A stretch of DNA of 64,000 bases from NCBI RefSeq assembly GCF_003951285.1, contig NZ_RXFQ01000002.1, positions 1 to 64,000 of the forward strand, in the 5' to 3' direction. Made by a program: the position numbers and the translations under genes. The notes under the pieces were generated by a model, which did not search any database, was not told the origin of the DNA, and worked only from the letters and a program-made list of their open reading frames with translations. The DNA is from Variovorax beijingensis (GTDB lineage Bacteria; Pseudomonadota; Gammaproteobacteria; Burkholderiales; Burkholderiaceae_C). Of the stretch, positions 44,241-55,121 are shown piece by piece (the first letter of the stretch is position 1; the number at the start of each line of letters is the position of its first letter).

Positions 44241-47200
44241 GGTGCGCTGTCTTCGATGGTTTCTGCGGTTTCGGCTTCGCGTTCGATGTCCTCGATCAGG
44301 CGCAGCTCGACCAGGGTCGCCAGCTCGGCGATGGTCGGCGCCTTGAAGAATGCGGCGGGATGCAGCTCCACGCCGTAGGCCTTGCGCACACGGGCCAGCA
44401 GGCGGATGGCGAGCAGCGAATCGCCGCCCAGCTCGAACAGGTTGTCGTGCACGCCCACGGGCACGATGCCCAGCGCATCGCTCCAGAAGCCGGCAAGCGC
44501 TTCTTCCAGCTCACCCTCGGGGGCGGCATACGGCGTCTGCAGCACGGGGCGCGAATGGCCGGTGCGCACCTCGGCCACGGGCGCGTCGTCGAGCGAATCG
44601 AACAGGTCGTCCAGCGGCCGCAGGCGTGGCGCCAGCGGAGAAACGGACACGATGGTTTGCGGCAGGTCGGGGCCGTTGGCGATGCGCTCGAAGGCGAGCA
44701 CGCCGGTGCGTTCGTCCAGGCCCACGCCCTCGGGCAGGTCCATGTCGACCGCCACGCCGACATCGCGCCACGCATCCCAGTTGACCGAGAACAGCGGCAG
44801 CGGCGAGCTGCGGCGGCTGGCCGTGGCAAGTGCGTCCAGATAGGCATTGGCGGCGGCGTAGTCGCTGCGGCCGAGGCCGCCGATGAGCACCGAGATCGAC
44901 GAGCAGAACAGCACGAAGTCCAGCGGCTCGGTGCGTAGCGCATCGAGCAGCGCGAGCGTGCCCGCGATCTTGGGCGCGAAGGCCGCTTCGACCAGTGCCG
45001 GCGTGCGCTGGGCGATCATGCCGCGGTCGGGGTGCACGACGGCATGCACCACGCCATGGACCGCGCCGAAGCGCGCATGCACGGCCGCGAGCGCGGCGCG
45101 CAGTTGGGCGGCATCGTTGACGTCGGCCGCCACCGGCAGCACCTCGGCGCCGTCCGCTTCGAGATTGATCAGTTGCTGCAGCTTGCGCCGCAGCACCACG
45201 GGCTGGCCGGCATCCGCAACGAGGTGTTCCCAATCGCTGCGCCCGGGCAGCGGCGTGCGGCCGAGCAGCACGAGCTTCGCTTTCCAGGTGCGGCTCAGGT
45301 AGCGCGCCATCGCCAAGCCGACGCCACCCATGCCACCGGTGATGAGGTAGACGCCGCCTTCGCGCAGGCGCTGCCTTGCGGCGGGCGCGGGCACGTCGGG
45401 CAGCGGCGCATAGCGCTTGAGCCAGCGATGCGGCCCGCGGTAGGCAACCAGGAATTCATCCGGCGCTGCCCATGCCTCGTCGGCTACGCGGCGCGCGAGG
45501 CCGGCCTCGGCTGCGCTCTCGGGCGCGGGCAGCACCACGTCCACGACGCGGCAGGCAATCGACGGGTACTCCTGGCCCAGGATCTTCGCGAGGCCGAGCA
45601 GTGTGGCCTTCTCGGGTGCGAGCGGCTCGGTGCCGGCAACATCTTCGACGCGATCGGTGACGATGGTGAGCGCGATGGTCCTGCGGCCCGCTGCGCCCGC
45701 CGCATCGAGCGCGTGCGCGAGTGCGAGCAGGCTGAAGTAGCCGGCCTCGAAGAGTTGCACATGCGATGCCGCGGGCCGGTCGCCGTCCAGGCTCCACAGG
45801 TGATGCAGGCGCAGCACCGGCCCGGCCTCGGCTTCGACCTCGCGCAGCAGCGCTTCGTGGTCGGAGCGCTCGCCCGCGCGCAGGGCGTACTGGCCCGGTG
45901 CGGTGCGGGCAAAGCGCGGTCCGCGCAAGGCCAGCACCACTTTTTCACCGCGCTCGCGCAGGGTGCGCGCGAGCCGGTCGGCGAAGCTGTTCGCATCGCC
46001 GAGCACCAGCGTGCAACCTGCGCGTCCCTCCTGCTTTTCAGCGGGCGGAAGCGGTGCGCTGCGCTCCCAGAGTGGCACATAGAAGAGGTTCGGCGTCGTG
46101 CTCTTCGCAGGCTGCGCAGCCTCGCCCGCCTCGATCCAGAAGCGCTTGCGCTGGAAGGCATAGGTGGGCAGCGGCACGCGGCGCCGGCTTGCGCCCTCCG
46201 CGCGGCAGGCCGCCCAGTCGATGTCGACGCCTGCGGTCCACAGTCCCGCCACCGCAATGGCCAGCTGCTGGGCGTTGCGCGCTGTTTGCTGCTGGTGGGC
46301 CTGGCTCGCCCAGATGCCCGCGGCCTCGCGGCTCTGCGGATGCTGTCGCGCGAGGCCCGCGAGCGTTTCGCCGGGGCCGACTTCGAGCACCACGCGGCCC
46401 GGCGCTGCGAAGATTTGGCGCAGGCCGTCGGCGAAGCGCACGGTGCCGCGCAGGTGGCGGCCCCAGTACGCCGGGCTCGTTGCCTGCGCTTCGGTGATCG
46501 GCTGGCCGGTCGCGTTCGACAGGAAGGGAATGCGCGGTGCATGGCGCGGCAGCGAAGCGATCAGCTGCTCCAGCTCGGCCACGATGGGATCGACCAGGTT
46601 CGAATGCGAAGCGATGGCCACATGCAGGCGGCGCGGCAGTTGCTGGCGCGCGCGCAGGGCCTCTTCGGCGCGCTCGATGGCGTCCAACGGGCCGGCCAGC
46701 ACGCAGAGCTGCTCGCCGTTCACCGCGGCCAGGTCGCAGCCGTCGCGAAGGAATTCAGCCAGCGCCGATTCAGGCAGCGAAACCGCTGTCATCGCGCCCG
46801 CCGCAAGCGTCTGCATCAGGCGGCCGCGCGCGGCGACGATGCGCAGCGCGTCTTCGAGCGAGAACACGCCTGACAGGCAAGCCGCCACGTATTCGCCAAG
46901 GCTGTGGCCGAGCATCAGCGCGGGCTGCACGCCGCAGCTCATCCACCAGCGCGCCATCGCATATTCGACGGCGAACAGCGCGGGCTGCGCGTATTCGATG
47001 CGGAACAGCCGCTCGTTCGCCGCGGCTTCGTCGCCGTCGGCCGGAAACACCAGCGCGAGCAGGTCGATGCCGCAGCCGGCCTTCAGCAGCGCGGCGCAGC
47101 GGTCGAGCTCTTCGCGGAACACGGCGCTGTCCCGATAGAGCGCCTCGCCCATGCGTGCATGCTGCGTGCCGCCTCCGGGGAACAGGAACACCACCTCGGG

Positions 47201-48799
47201 CGCGGCGGCGGGCGCGCGCGACGACAGGGTCATCGGCGAAGCCAGCATCTCCGAGGCCATCGCCGGCTGGCTGGCCACCACGGCGCTGCGCCAGGCGAAG
47301 GGGCGGCGTCCGCTTTGCAGCGTGTGGGCCACATCGCCCAGCGCCAGCTCCGGATGGGCCTGCAGATGCACCGCGAGTTGCGAGCGGCCCTGCACCAGCG
47401 CGGCTTCGTCCTTCGCCGACACGGGCAGCACGTGCCAGCCGGACGCGGGCTTTGCCGCGGGCACTGCCGGCGCCTCTTCGAGCACCACATGCACGTTGGT
47501 GCCGCCGATGCCGAACGAGCTCACGCCTGCGCGGCGCGGCGCCCTGCCTTCGGGCCATGGGAGCAATTGCGCATTGACGTAGAACGGACTGGACGCGAAA
47601 TCGATCTGCGGGTTCGGGCTCTCGTAGTGCAGGCTGGGCGGCAGCATGCGGTGCTTGAGCGCCATCACCGTCTTGATGAGCCCGGCCACGCCGGCCGCGG
47701 CATCCAGGTGGCCGATGTTGGTCTTCACCGAACCCACGGCGCAGAAGCCGCGGCGCGCAGTCTCGGCGCGAAAGGCCTGCGTGAGCGCGGCGAGTTCGAT
47801 CGGGTCGCCGAGCGTGGTTGCGGTGCCATGCGCCTCGATGTAGCCGATGGTGTCCGCGGGCACGCCCGCGATGAGCTGGGCCGCGCGGATCACCTCGGCC
47901 TGACCGTCCACGCTGGGCGCTGTGAAGCCGACCTTGGCGGCGCCGTCGTTGTTGGCCGCGCTGCCCTTGATGACCGCATGGATGGTGTCGCCGTCGCGCA
48001 GCGCGTCGTCCAGCCGCTTGAGCACCACGATGCCTGCGCCGCTGCCGATGATGGTGCCGGCCGCCTTCGCGTCGAAGGCGCGGCAGTGCCCGTCAGGCGA
48101 GAGGATGGCACCGGCCTGGTAGCGGTAGCCGCCTTCCTGCAGCAGGTTGAGCCACACGCCGCCGGCCAGGGCCATGTCGCAGTCGTGGCTCAACAGCGCC
48201 TGGCAGGCCGTGTGGACCGCGGTGAGCGACGTGGAGCAGGCGGTCTGCACCGTCACCGCGGGACCGCGCAGGTCGAGCTTGTACGACACGCGGGTGCACA
48301 GCGAGCCGCCCGAGTTGCCGCTCATGAGGCCCAGCAGGTCGGCGATGCCGCTCGCCGCGCCGAGGCCGAACGACGGCAGCAGGTTGCGGATGAGGTACAC
48401 GTTGGCGCCTTCGCCCGCGTACACGCCGACCTTGCCCGGCCAGCGTGCGGCGTCGCAGCCCGCATGCTCCAGCGAGGCCCAGGCGCATTCCAGGAAGATG
48501 CGCTGCTGCGGGTCGAGGGTTTCGGCCTCGCGCGGCGAATAGCCGAAGAAGCCGGCATCGAACTTGTCGAAGCCTTCGAACATCACGCCGGCCTTCACGT
48601 AGTCGGGGTCGTCCAGGAGCGACTGCGGCACACCTTGCGCGCGCAGCTGCTCGTCGGTGAAGCGGGAGACCGAGGCCACGCCGCCCTGGATGTTGCGCCA
48701 GAAGGCGTCCACGTCGTCGGCGCCGGGGAAGCGCCCGGCCATGCCGACGATGGCGATCTCGATGCCGCTCGGCTCGGAGGATTCGAAGGGGTGGGACAT
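44237..48799 (-). CDS. Modular PKS KS-AT-KR-ACP
   Basis: 1,520 residues. KS: TACSTS near residue 188 and EAHGTATTLGDPIE near residue 321, with VGSVKTNIGHLDAA. AT: GHSLGEYVAA near 631 and IASHSN near 730. KR: TGGMGGVGLAMARYL near 1155 and RSDYAAANAYLD near 1311. ACP: LGGDSLLAI near 1456, which looks like a peptidyl carrier domain. There is no dehydratase, enoylreductase or methyltransferase, so it adds one ketide unit as a beta-hydroxyl. It extends the aminoacyl chain from the preceding FAAL-NRPS by two carbons before Ser is added. AT signature residues are mixed between malonyl and methylmalonyl. The start overlaps the preceding stop (TGATG). Confidence 0.92.
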
Positions 48800-51700
48800 C
48801 AGTTGACTCTCTCTGCCGCTTTGCGGCGTTGAAGCATTGCGGCGCGCTGGCGAAGCGCCCGGTCGTCGCTCGCCGCGGCCGCGCTGGCCGATGCGGCGGC
48901 ACGCGCAGGCGCCTGCTCCAGCCACTGGACCAGCGATTGGACGGTGGGGTACTTGAAGAGATTGACCACGGGGATGGCGGTGTGCAGCCGGTCTTCCAGC
49001 AGCCGGTGCGCGCGGATCAGCAGCAGCGAGTGGCCGCCCAGGTCGAAGAAGTTGTCGTGCAGGCCGACCTGCGCGACCTGCAGCACCTCGGACCACACCG
49101 CGGCCACCGTCTGCGCAACATGGCCCTGCGGCGCCTCGTAGGCCTGGCCGCTGGCAAGGACCGGCTCGGGCAGCGCCTTGCGGTCCACCTTGCCGTTGGC
49201 GTTCAGCGGCAGCGCATCGAGCACCTCGAAGGCGCGCGGGACCATGTAGTCGGGCAGCACCTGCGCAAGCCGCTCTTTCAGCACCGCGGCGTCGATGGTC
49301 TCGCCCGCATGCGGCGCGAGGTAGGCGACGAGCCGCGCGCCGGCCAGGCCTTCCCTGGCCACCACGACAGCTTCACGCACGGCAGGCTGCGCAAGCAGCT
49401 GCGCCTCGATCTCGCCGAGCTCGATGCGAAAGCCCCGGATCTTCACCTGGTGGTCGATGCGGCCCAGATACTCCAGCTGTCCTTCGCCATTCCAGCGCAC
49501 GAGGTCGCCGGTGCGGTAGAGCCGCCCGCCGCCGACGCTGTCGAAGGGATCGGCCACGAAGCGCTCGGCGCTCAGGCCGGGCCGCTTCAGGTAGCCGCGC
49601 GCGAGGCTGATGCCGCCCAGGTACAGCTCGCCCGCCACGCCCTGCGGCACGAGGTTGAGGTCGGCATCCAGCACGTGGGTGCTGGTGTGGCTGATCGGCT
49701 CGCCGATGGGCACCTGGCTCCGGCCGTCGTTGCGGCAGGCCCAGTGCGTGACGTGGATGGTGGTCTCGGTGGGGCCGTAGAGGTTCTGCAGGCCCGCGCC
49801 GTGCAGGCGCTCGAGCGTTTCCTTCTGCGTCTCGGCCGGCATCGCCTCGCCGCCGCAGATGATGTGGCGCAGGCGCGTGCTGGTCTCGATGCCCTTGTGC
49901 GCGAGAAAGGCCTGCAGCATCGAGGGCACGAAGTTGAGCGTGGTGACCTGGTGGCGCTGGATCAGTTCGACCAGGCGCGCCGGGTCGCGGTGATCGCCGG
50001 GGTTGGCCACCACCAGCCGCGCGCCCGAGGTCATCGGCCAGAACAGCTCCCACACCGACACGTCGAAGCCGAACGGCGCCTTGTGCAGCACGGTGTCGGC
50101 GCGCGTGAGCTTGTAGATGCCCTGCATCCACGCCATGCAGCTGTGCAGCGCGCTGTGGCGGATGGCCGCGCCCTTGGGCTTGCCGGTGGAGCCCGAGGTG
50201 TAGATCACGTAGGCGAGGTTCTCGATGTGCAGGCCGACCTGCGGATCGCTCTCGGGCTCGGCGCCGAGATCGGCGGCATCGACTTCCAGCACCGTCAGCG
50301 CGCGGCGGTCGGGCACGCAATCGGCCAGGCTGCGCTGTGTGAGCAGCAGGCCGATGCCGCTGTCCTGCACCATGTAGGCCAGGCGCTCGGCGGGGTATTC
50401 GGGATCCAGCGGCACATAGGCGCCGCCCGCCTTCAGCACGCCCAGGATGGCGATCACCATCTCGACGGAGCGCTCCATCGCGATGCCCACGAGCACCTCG
50501 GGCTTCACGCCCAGCGCGATCAGCCGGTGCGCCACGCGGTTGGCGCGGCGGTTCAGTTCCGCGAAGCCGAGCGACTCGTCGGCGAAGAGCAGCGCAGTGG
50601 CATCGGGCTGCGTGCGGGCCTGCCGCTCGATCATGCGGTGCACGGGCTCGGGCTGCGGCTCGCGGTGCGTGTTCACGCCCCATTGCGCGAGCTGCGCCAG
50701 CTCCGGCGCGCCGAGCAGTTCGATGTCGCCGATGGGTTGATGAGGACGATCGGCCAGCGCCTGCAGGATCGCGACGTAGTGGCCGGCCATGCGCGCGATG
50801 GTGTCGGGTTCGAACAGCTCGGCCGCGTAGATCAGGGCGAGCGAGAGCTGGCCGCCCGGCCGCTCCCGCGCTTCGAGCGTGAGCTCGAACTGCGCCGCGA
50901 GATCGGGCAGCACGTGGTCTTGCACGGCGATGCCGGGCAACTGGCCGAGGGAGCGGTAGTCCTCGAACAGGTGGTTGAACATCACCTGGAACAGCGGCGT
51001 GCGGCTCAGGCTGCGCTCGGGTTGCAGCATCTGCACGAGCTGTTCGAAGGGCACATCCTGGTGCGCCTGTGCGCCGAGCACCGCGTCCCGCGCCTGCGGC
51101 AGCACGCGCGATGCACCGAGACGGCCATGGATCGGGTTGCGCAGCACCAGCGTGTTGACGAACAGGCCGACCACGCCTTCGGCCTCCACGCGGTTTCGGT
51201 TGGCAATCGGCGCGCCGATGCGGATGTCTTCCTGGCCCGTGTAGCGGTGCAGCAGCGCCTGGAAGCCCGCCAGGAGCACCATGAAGAGCGTGGCACCGCC
51301 GGTGTCCGCGGCACTGCGCAACTGCGCGAGCAGGTTCGCCGGAAGCTCGAAGGCGTGGCGCGCGGCGCTGTAGCCGGCTTGCGGCTTGCGCGGGTGGTCG
51401 GTGCGCAGGTCGAGCACGGTGTGCGTGTCGCCGAGCTGCGTGCGCCACCAGGCCAGTTGCCGCTCGCCCTCGCCCGCCCCCAGCCACTCGCGCTGCCAGA
51501 GCGCGTAGTCGGCGTACTGGATGCGCGGCGCGGGCAGGCGCACGGCGCTGCCCTCCAGGTGCGCGGCGTAGCCCGCGGCCAGTTCGTCGATCAGCAACTG
51601 CATCGAGGCGCCGTCGGACACGATGTGATGCATCACCACGGCGAGCACATGCACCTCGTCGGCGGTGCGGATCAGCGCGGCGCGCAGCAGCGGGCCCTGC

Positions 51701-54108
51701 GTGAGGTCGAAGGGCCGGGCCTTGATGCGCCGCGTGGCTTCGTCCAATTGCGCATCGGCTTCGGCGCCGCGCAGGTCGACCAGCGCCAGTGGCACGGAGC
51801 CGTCCGGCTTGATCCATTGCTCCACGCTGCCATCGGCGCCGGCGCTGAACACCGTGCGCAGCGATTCGTGGCGTGCCACCAGATCGTCGAAGGCCGCCTG
51901 CAGGGCATCGACCCGCAACGCGCCCGTGAGGCGCAGTGCGCCACTCACGTGGTAGGCCGCGCTCCCGGGATCGATCTGCCAGAGGAACCACTGGCGCTCC
52001 TGCGCGTGCGAGAGCGGCAGCGGCAACAGCCGGCGCTCCGCAGGGAGCACGGCGATCGGCGCGGGCTGCGGGCGTACACCCTGCAACTGCAGTTCGCGGA
52101 CGGCCGCTGCGCAGTCGCGAAGGCGCGGCTGCTCGAAGAGCCTGCGCGCGGGAAAGTCGATCTGCCAACGCGCACCAATGCGCGCGGCCGCCTGCGTTGC
52201 GGTGAGGGAGCTGCCGCCGCGGTTGAAGAAATGGGCATCGCGGCCAAGCGGGCGGTCATCCCCGTGCTTGCAGACCTCGCGCCAGATGGCGGCGACGGCC
52301 TGCTCGACTTCGTCGAGCGGCGCCTCGGCAACGGTCTCGACCGGACCTCCGCGCACGAAGGCGCCGTGCTGGTAGATGGCATAGGCGTCGGCGCTGCCGT
52401 CGAGCCAGCCCGCGCGGCAGGCACTGCGCTGCAGCTTGCCGCTGGTGGTCTTGGGCATGCCGCCGGGGTTGAGCAACAGCACGGCCGACAACGTCTCGCC
52501 GAACACTTCGCTCACGGCGGCGCCCAGCGCATCGACCAGTACCGCGGACGGCACCAGCTTCTGCATGCTGCGCGACACCTCGGCGGCCACGCCAATGCCT
52601 TCGCCGCCCGGCCCCTCTGCGGCGAAGACCGCGACACGGCCCTTGCGCACCGCATCGACCTCGGCCTCGATGAGCCGCTCGATGTCCTGCGGGTAGATGT
52701 TGTGGCCGCGGACGATGATCAGGTCCTTGATGCGGCCGGTGACGTAGAGCTGGCCCTCGTGCATGAAGCCGAGGTCGCCGGTGCGCAGCCAGCGCTGGCC
52801 GTCCCGCTCGACGAAGGTCTCGCGGGTCTCGCGCTCCTTGCCCCAGTAGCCGTGGCCGATGCTCGGGCCGCAGGTCCAGATCTCGCCGATCCTTCCGGGA
52901 GGCGCGGCCGAGAGCGATTCTGCATCGACGATCTCGATGCGATGGCCGGGCGCGACGTCGCCGCAGCCGACCAGCGCCGTGCCCTCGTCCGCCGGCGTTC
53001 CCGTGCCGCTGGCGAGGCCGGCGGCGGAAAACGCGGGCGCGACCAGGCCGCCGCCCCGGCGGCCGCCGGTGACGAAGAGCGTCGCCTCGGCAAGGCCGTA
53101 GCAGGGATAGACGGCTGCCGCATCGAAGCCCGCGGGTGCGAAGCGCGAGATGAACTCGATTTCTGTATCGGCGCGCACGGGTTCGGCGCCGGTGTAGGCC
53201 ACGCGCCAGCTCGACAGGTCGAGCTGGGCCAGTTGCGCATCCTTCACGCGTTCCAGGCACAGGCGGTAGGCGAAGTCGGGGCCGCCGCTGAGCGTCGCGC
53301 GATGGCGCGAGATCAGTTCGAGCCAGCGCACCGGGCGCTCCAGGAAATAGCCCGGCGACGTGAGCACCAGCGGAATGCCGCTGTAGAGCGGCTGCAACAA
53401 TCCGCCGATCAGGCCCATGTCGTGATAGAGCGGCGCCCAGGAGACGAAGCTGTCGCCCGGGCCGACACCCATGCTGCGCTGGATCGCTTCCTCGTTGGCC
53501 ATCAGGTTGCCGTGCGTCACGATCACGCCCTTGGGCGCCGAGGTGGAGCCCGAGGTGTATTGCAGGAAGGCGACGTCGCCGCCCGCCGGCTCGAAAGGCG
53601 TCCATGCGTCGGCGAGCGAGATGTCCACGGTATCGACGGAAACGATGTCCGCATCGCCGAACTGGCGCAAGCCCGCGCTCATTGCATTCATCGCGCGTGC
53701 CATGGCCTCGGAAGTCAGCACGCAGCGCGCCTGCGAATCGGCGGCGATGCCGGTCAACCGTGCAAGGTGCTGCGGGCGCGCCGATTCCGGCGGGAACACC
53801 GGCACCGCGATCACGCCCGCGTAGAAGCAGGCCAGCATGCTCACCGCATAGTGGTCGCCGTTGTCCAGCATGACGAGGGCGCGCTCGCCCCTGGCGAACT
53901 GCTGCTGCAGCCGGGCCGCGAGTGCACGCACGCGGCGCTCGAAGGCGCCGTAGCTGATTGCCTCTGCACGGTCCGTGCCATCCACCGCGCTCACGACGGT
54001 GAGCCAGATGTCGTCGCGCCGCGCTTCGGCCAGCGCGCGAAGGTGCGCCACGAAGTTCTTCGGACGCGGCGAGATCGGCGCCTGCTGCGCCTGCGAGTTC
54101 TTTTCCAT
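48799..54108 (-). CDS. FAAL-ACP-C-A-T loading NRPS
   Basis: 1,769 residues. Domains: FAAL (QYTSGSTSAPKGVIVTHGN near residue 186), which activates a fatty acid as an acyl adenylate; ACP (FFNRGGSSLTA near 631); C (HHIVSDGASM near 830); A (YTSGSTGKPKG near 1306); and T (LGGHSLLLI near 1691). The A pocket reads D-V-W-N-I-G-L-I-H-K. It matches the Thr code at seven of ten positions, but I do not recognise it confidently. The enzyme caps the first amino acid with a fatty acyl chain, making the product a lipopeptide. The ATG at 54108 has GGGAG eight bases before. It lies 20 bp after the dioxygenase gene. Confidence 0.9.
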   Translation of the reverse strand: MEKNSQAQQAPISPRPKNFVAHLRALAEARRDDIWLTVVSAVDGTDRAEAISYGAFERRVRALAARLQQQFARGERALVMLDNGDHYAVSMLACFYAGVIAVPVFPPESARPQHLARLTGIAADSQARCVLTSEAMARAMNAMSAGLRQFGDADIVSVDTVDISLADAWTPFEPAGGDVAFLQYTSGSTSAPKGVIVTHGNLMANEEAIQRSMGVGPGDSFVSWAPLYHDMGLIGGLLQPLYSGIPLVLTSPGYFLERPVRWLELISRHRATLSGGPDFAYRLCLERVKDAQLAQLDLSSWRVAYTGAEPVRADTEIEFISRFAPAGFDAAAVYPCYGLAEATLFVTGGRRGGGLVAPAFSAAGLASGTGTPADEGTALVGCGDVAPGHRIEIVDAESLSAAPPGRIGEIWTCGPSIGHGYWGKERETRETFVERDGQRWLRTGDLGFMHEGQLYVTGRIKDLIIVRGHNIYPQDIERLIEAEVDAVRKGRVAVFAAEGPGGEGIGVAAEVSRSMQKLVPSAVLVDALGAAVSEVFGETLSAVLLLNPGGMPKTTSGKLQRSACRAGWLDGSADAYAIYQHGAFVRGGPVETVAEAPLDEVEQAVAAIWREVCKHGDDRPLGRDAHFFNRGGSSLTATQAAARIGARWQIDFPARRLFEQPRLRDCAAAVRELQLQGVRPQPAPIAVLPAERRLLPLPLSHAQERQWFLWQIDPGSAAYHVSGALRLTGALRVDALQAAFDDLVARHESLRTVFSAGADGSVEQWIKPDGSVPLALVDLRGAEADAQLDEATRRIKARPFDLTQGPLLRAALIRTADEVHVLAVVMHHIVSDGASMQLLIDELAAGYAAHLEGSAVRLPAPRIQYADYALWQREWLGAGEGERQLAWWRTQLGDTHTVLDLRTDHPRKPQAGYSAARHAFELPANLLAQLRSAADTGGATLFMVLLAGFQALLHRYTGQEDIRIGAPIANRNRVEAEGVVGLFVNTLVLRNPIHGRLGASRVLPQARDAVLGAQAHQDVPFEQLVQMLQPERSLSRTPLFQVMFNHLFEDYRSLGQLPGIAVQDHVLPDLAAQFELTLEARERPGGQLSLALIYAAELFEPDTIARMAGHYVAILQALADRPHQPIGDIELLGAPELAQLAQWGVNTHREPQPEPVHRMIERQARTQPDATALLFADESLGFAELNRRANRVAHRLIALGVKPEVLVGIAMERSVEMVIAILGVLKAGGAYVPLDPEYPAERLAYMVQDSGIGLLLTQRSLADCVPDRRALTVLEVDAADLGAEPESDPQVGLHIENLAYVIYTSGSTGKPKGAAIRHSALHSCMAWMQGIYKLTRADTVLHKAPFGFDVSVWELFWPMTSGARLVVANPGDHRDPARLVELIQRHQVTTLNFVPSMLQAFLAHKGIETSTRLRHIICGGEAMPAETQKETLERLHGAGLQNLYGPTETTIHVTHWACRNDGRSQVPIGEPISHTSTHVLDADLNLVPQGVAGELYLGGISLARGYLKRPGLSAERFVADPFDSVGGGRLYRTGDLVRWNGEGQLEYLGRIDHQVKIRGFRIELGEIEAQLLAQPAVREAVVVAREGLAGARLVAYLAPHAGETIDAAVLKERLAQVLPDYMVPRAFEVLDALPLNANGKVDRKALPEPVLASGQAYEAPQGHVAQTVAAVWSEVLQVAQVGLHDNFFDLGGHSLLLIRAHRLLEDRLHTAIPVVNLFKYPTVQSLVQWLEQAPARAAASASAAAASDDRALRQRAAMLQRRKAAERVN

Positions 54109-54128
54109 CCTGCGGACTCCCTGCGGTT

Positions 54129-55121
54129 CTAGAAGCGGCCCAGATTGCCGTGCGGCTCGGCCATGGCCACGATCACCTTGCGCGGCCCCTTGAACGGCGA
54201 ACGCGCATGCGCCACCAGCATGTTGTCGAGCATCAGCACGTCGCCCTCCTCCCACGGGAAGGCCACCGTCTCCGCATCGAGCACGGCGCGCACCTCGTCG
54301 AATATTTCGTCGCCGATGGTCGAGCCATCGGCGAAGAAGGTGTTGCGCGGCACGTTCTCGATGCCGTAGATTTCTTCGAGCACTTCGCGCTCCTCGGCCT
54401 CGCGCGCAGAGATGTGGAACAGGTGGGCCTGGTTGAACCACACCTGCTCGCCGGTGACGGGATGCGTCTCCACGGCCTGGCAAAGCTGCCGGGTGCGCAG
54501 GCCGTCGTCGTCTTTCCATTCCCATGAGATGCCCGAGCGCTCGCAGAAGGCCTGGACTTCGGCGCGGCTTTCGGTGTTGAACACCTTCTGCCATGGCACG
54601 TCCATCTCGCCGAAGTTGCGCACGTACAGGATGCCGGGCTCGAAGCGCTTGCGGATGTGCTCGGGCATGCGGCGGTAGACGGCGCGGCTGTCGGCAATGG
54701 GCGTCTCGCCGCCTTCGGGCGAAGCGGTCACGCAGTGGAACCAGATCTTCATCGGCCACTCGCGCGTATAGGCCTGCTCGTTGTGCAGCGGAATGCTCTG
54801 GTGCGCCGGGTATTCGGTGGAGGTGTAGACACCCGCGCCGGTGGAGGCCGACACCGCGGAGCGCGGCGTGGAGGCGAACTCGTACTTCAGCAGCGGATGG
54901 CCGAACGACGAGGCGAATTGCTGGAAGGTCTCCACTGCCGGCACCGAGAAGCCGCGCAGCAGCACGCCGCCGGCGGCCAGGAGCGACTCCTCGATCTGCG
55001 GGCGCAGGCGTTGCACGGCCGAGAGCAGGTCTTCGCCGGCATGCGCGGGCGTCATGAGGACGGGCAGGTCGGAGCCGGCGGGCGCCTTGCTGCGCACGAG
55101 GCGGGTGAGCGTTTCATTCAT
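54129..55121 (-). CDS. SyrP-like Fe(II)/2-oxoglutarate dioxygenase (Asp beta-hydroxylase)
   Basis: 330 residues of the TauD/SyrP family. The iron-binding HxE is in IPLHNEQAYTREWPMKIWFHC, the distal His in VAHARSPFKGPRKVIVAM, and the Arg for 2-oxoglutarate in the same stretch. GVLLRGFSV near residue 50 and DVLMLDNMLV are typical. SyrP-type enzymes hydroxylate carrier-bound Asp at C3; here the Asp module is the last NRPS. The hydroxyaspartate supplies a bidentate iron ligand. Start: the ATG overlaps the stop of the PPTase gene as ATGA. No separate interface domain for the hydroxylase is evident in the NRPS genes. Confidence 0.85.
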   Translation of the reverse strand: MNETLTRLVRSKAPAGSDLPVLMTPAHAGEDLLSAVQRLRPQIEESLLAAGGVLLRGFSVPAVETFQQFASSFGHPLLKYEFASTPRSAVSASTGAGVYTSTEYPAHQSIPLHNEQAYTREWPMKIWFHCVTASPEGGETPIADSRAVYRRMPEHIRKRFEPGILYVRNFGEMDVPWQKVFNTESRAEVQAFCERSGISWEWKDDDGLRTRQLCQAVETHPVTGEQVWFNQAHLFHISAREAEEREVLEEIYGIENVPRNTFFADGSTIGDEIFDEVRAVLDAETVAFPWEEGDVLMLDNMLVAHARSPFKGPRKVIVAMAEPHGNLGRF

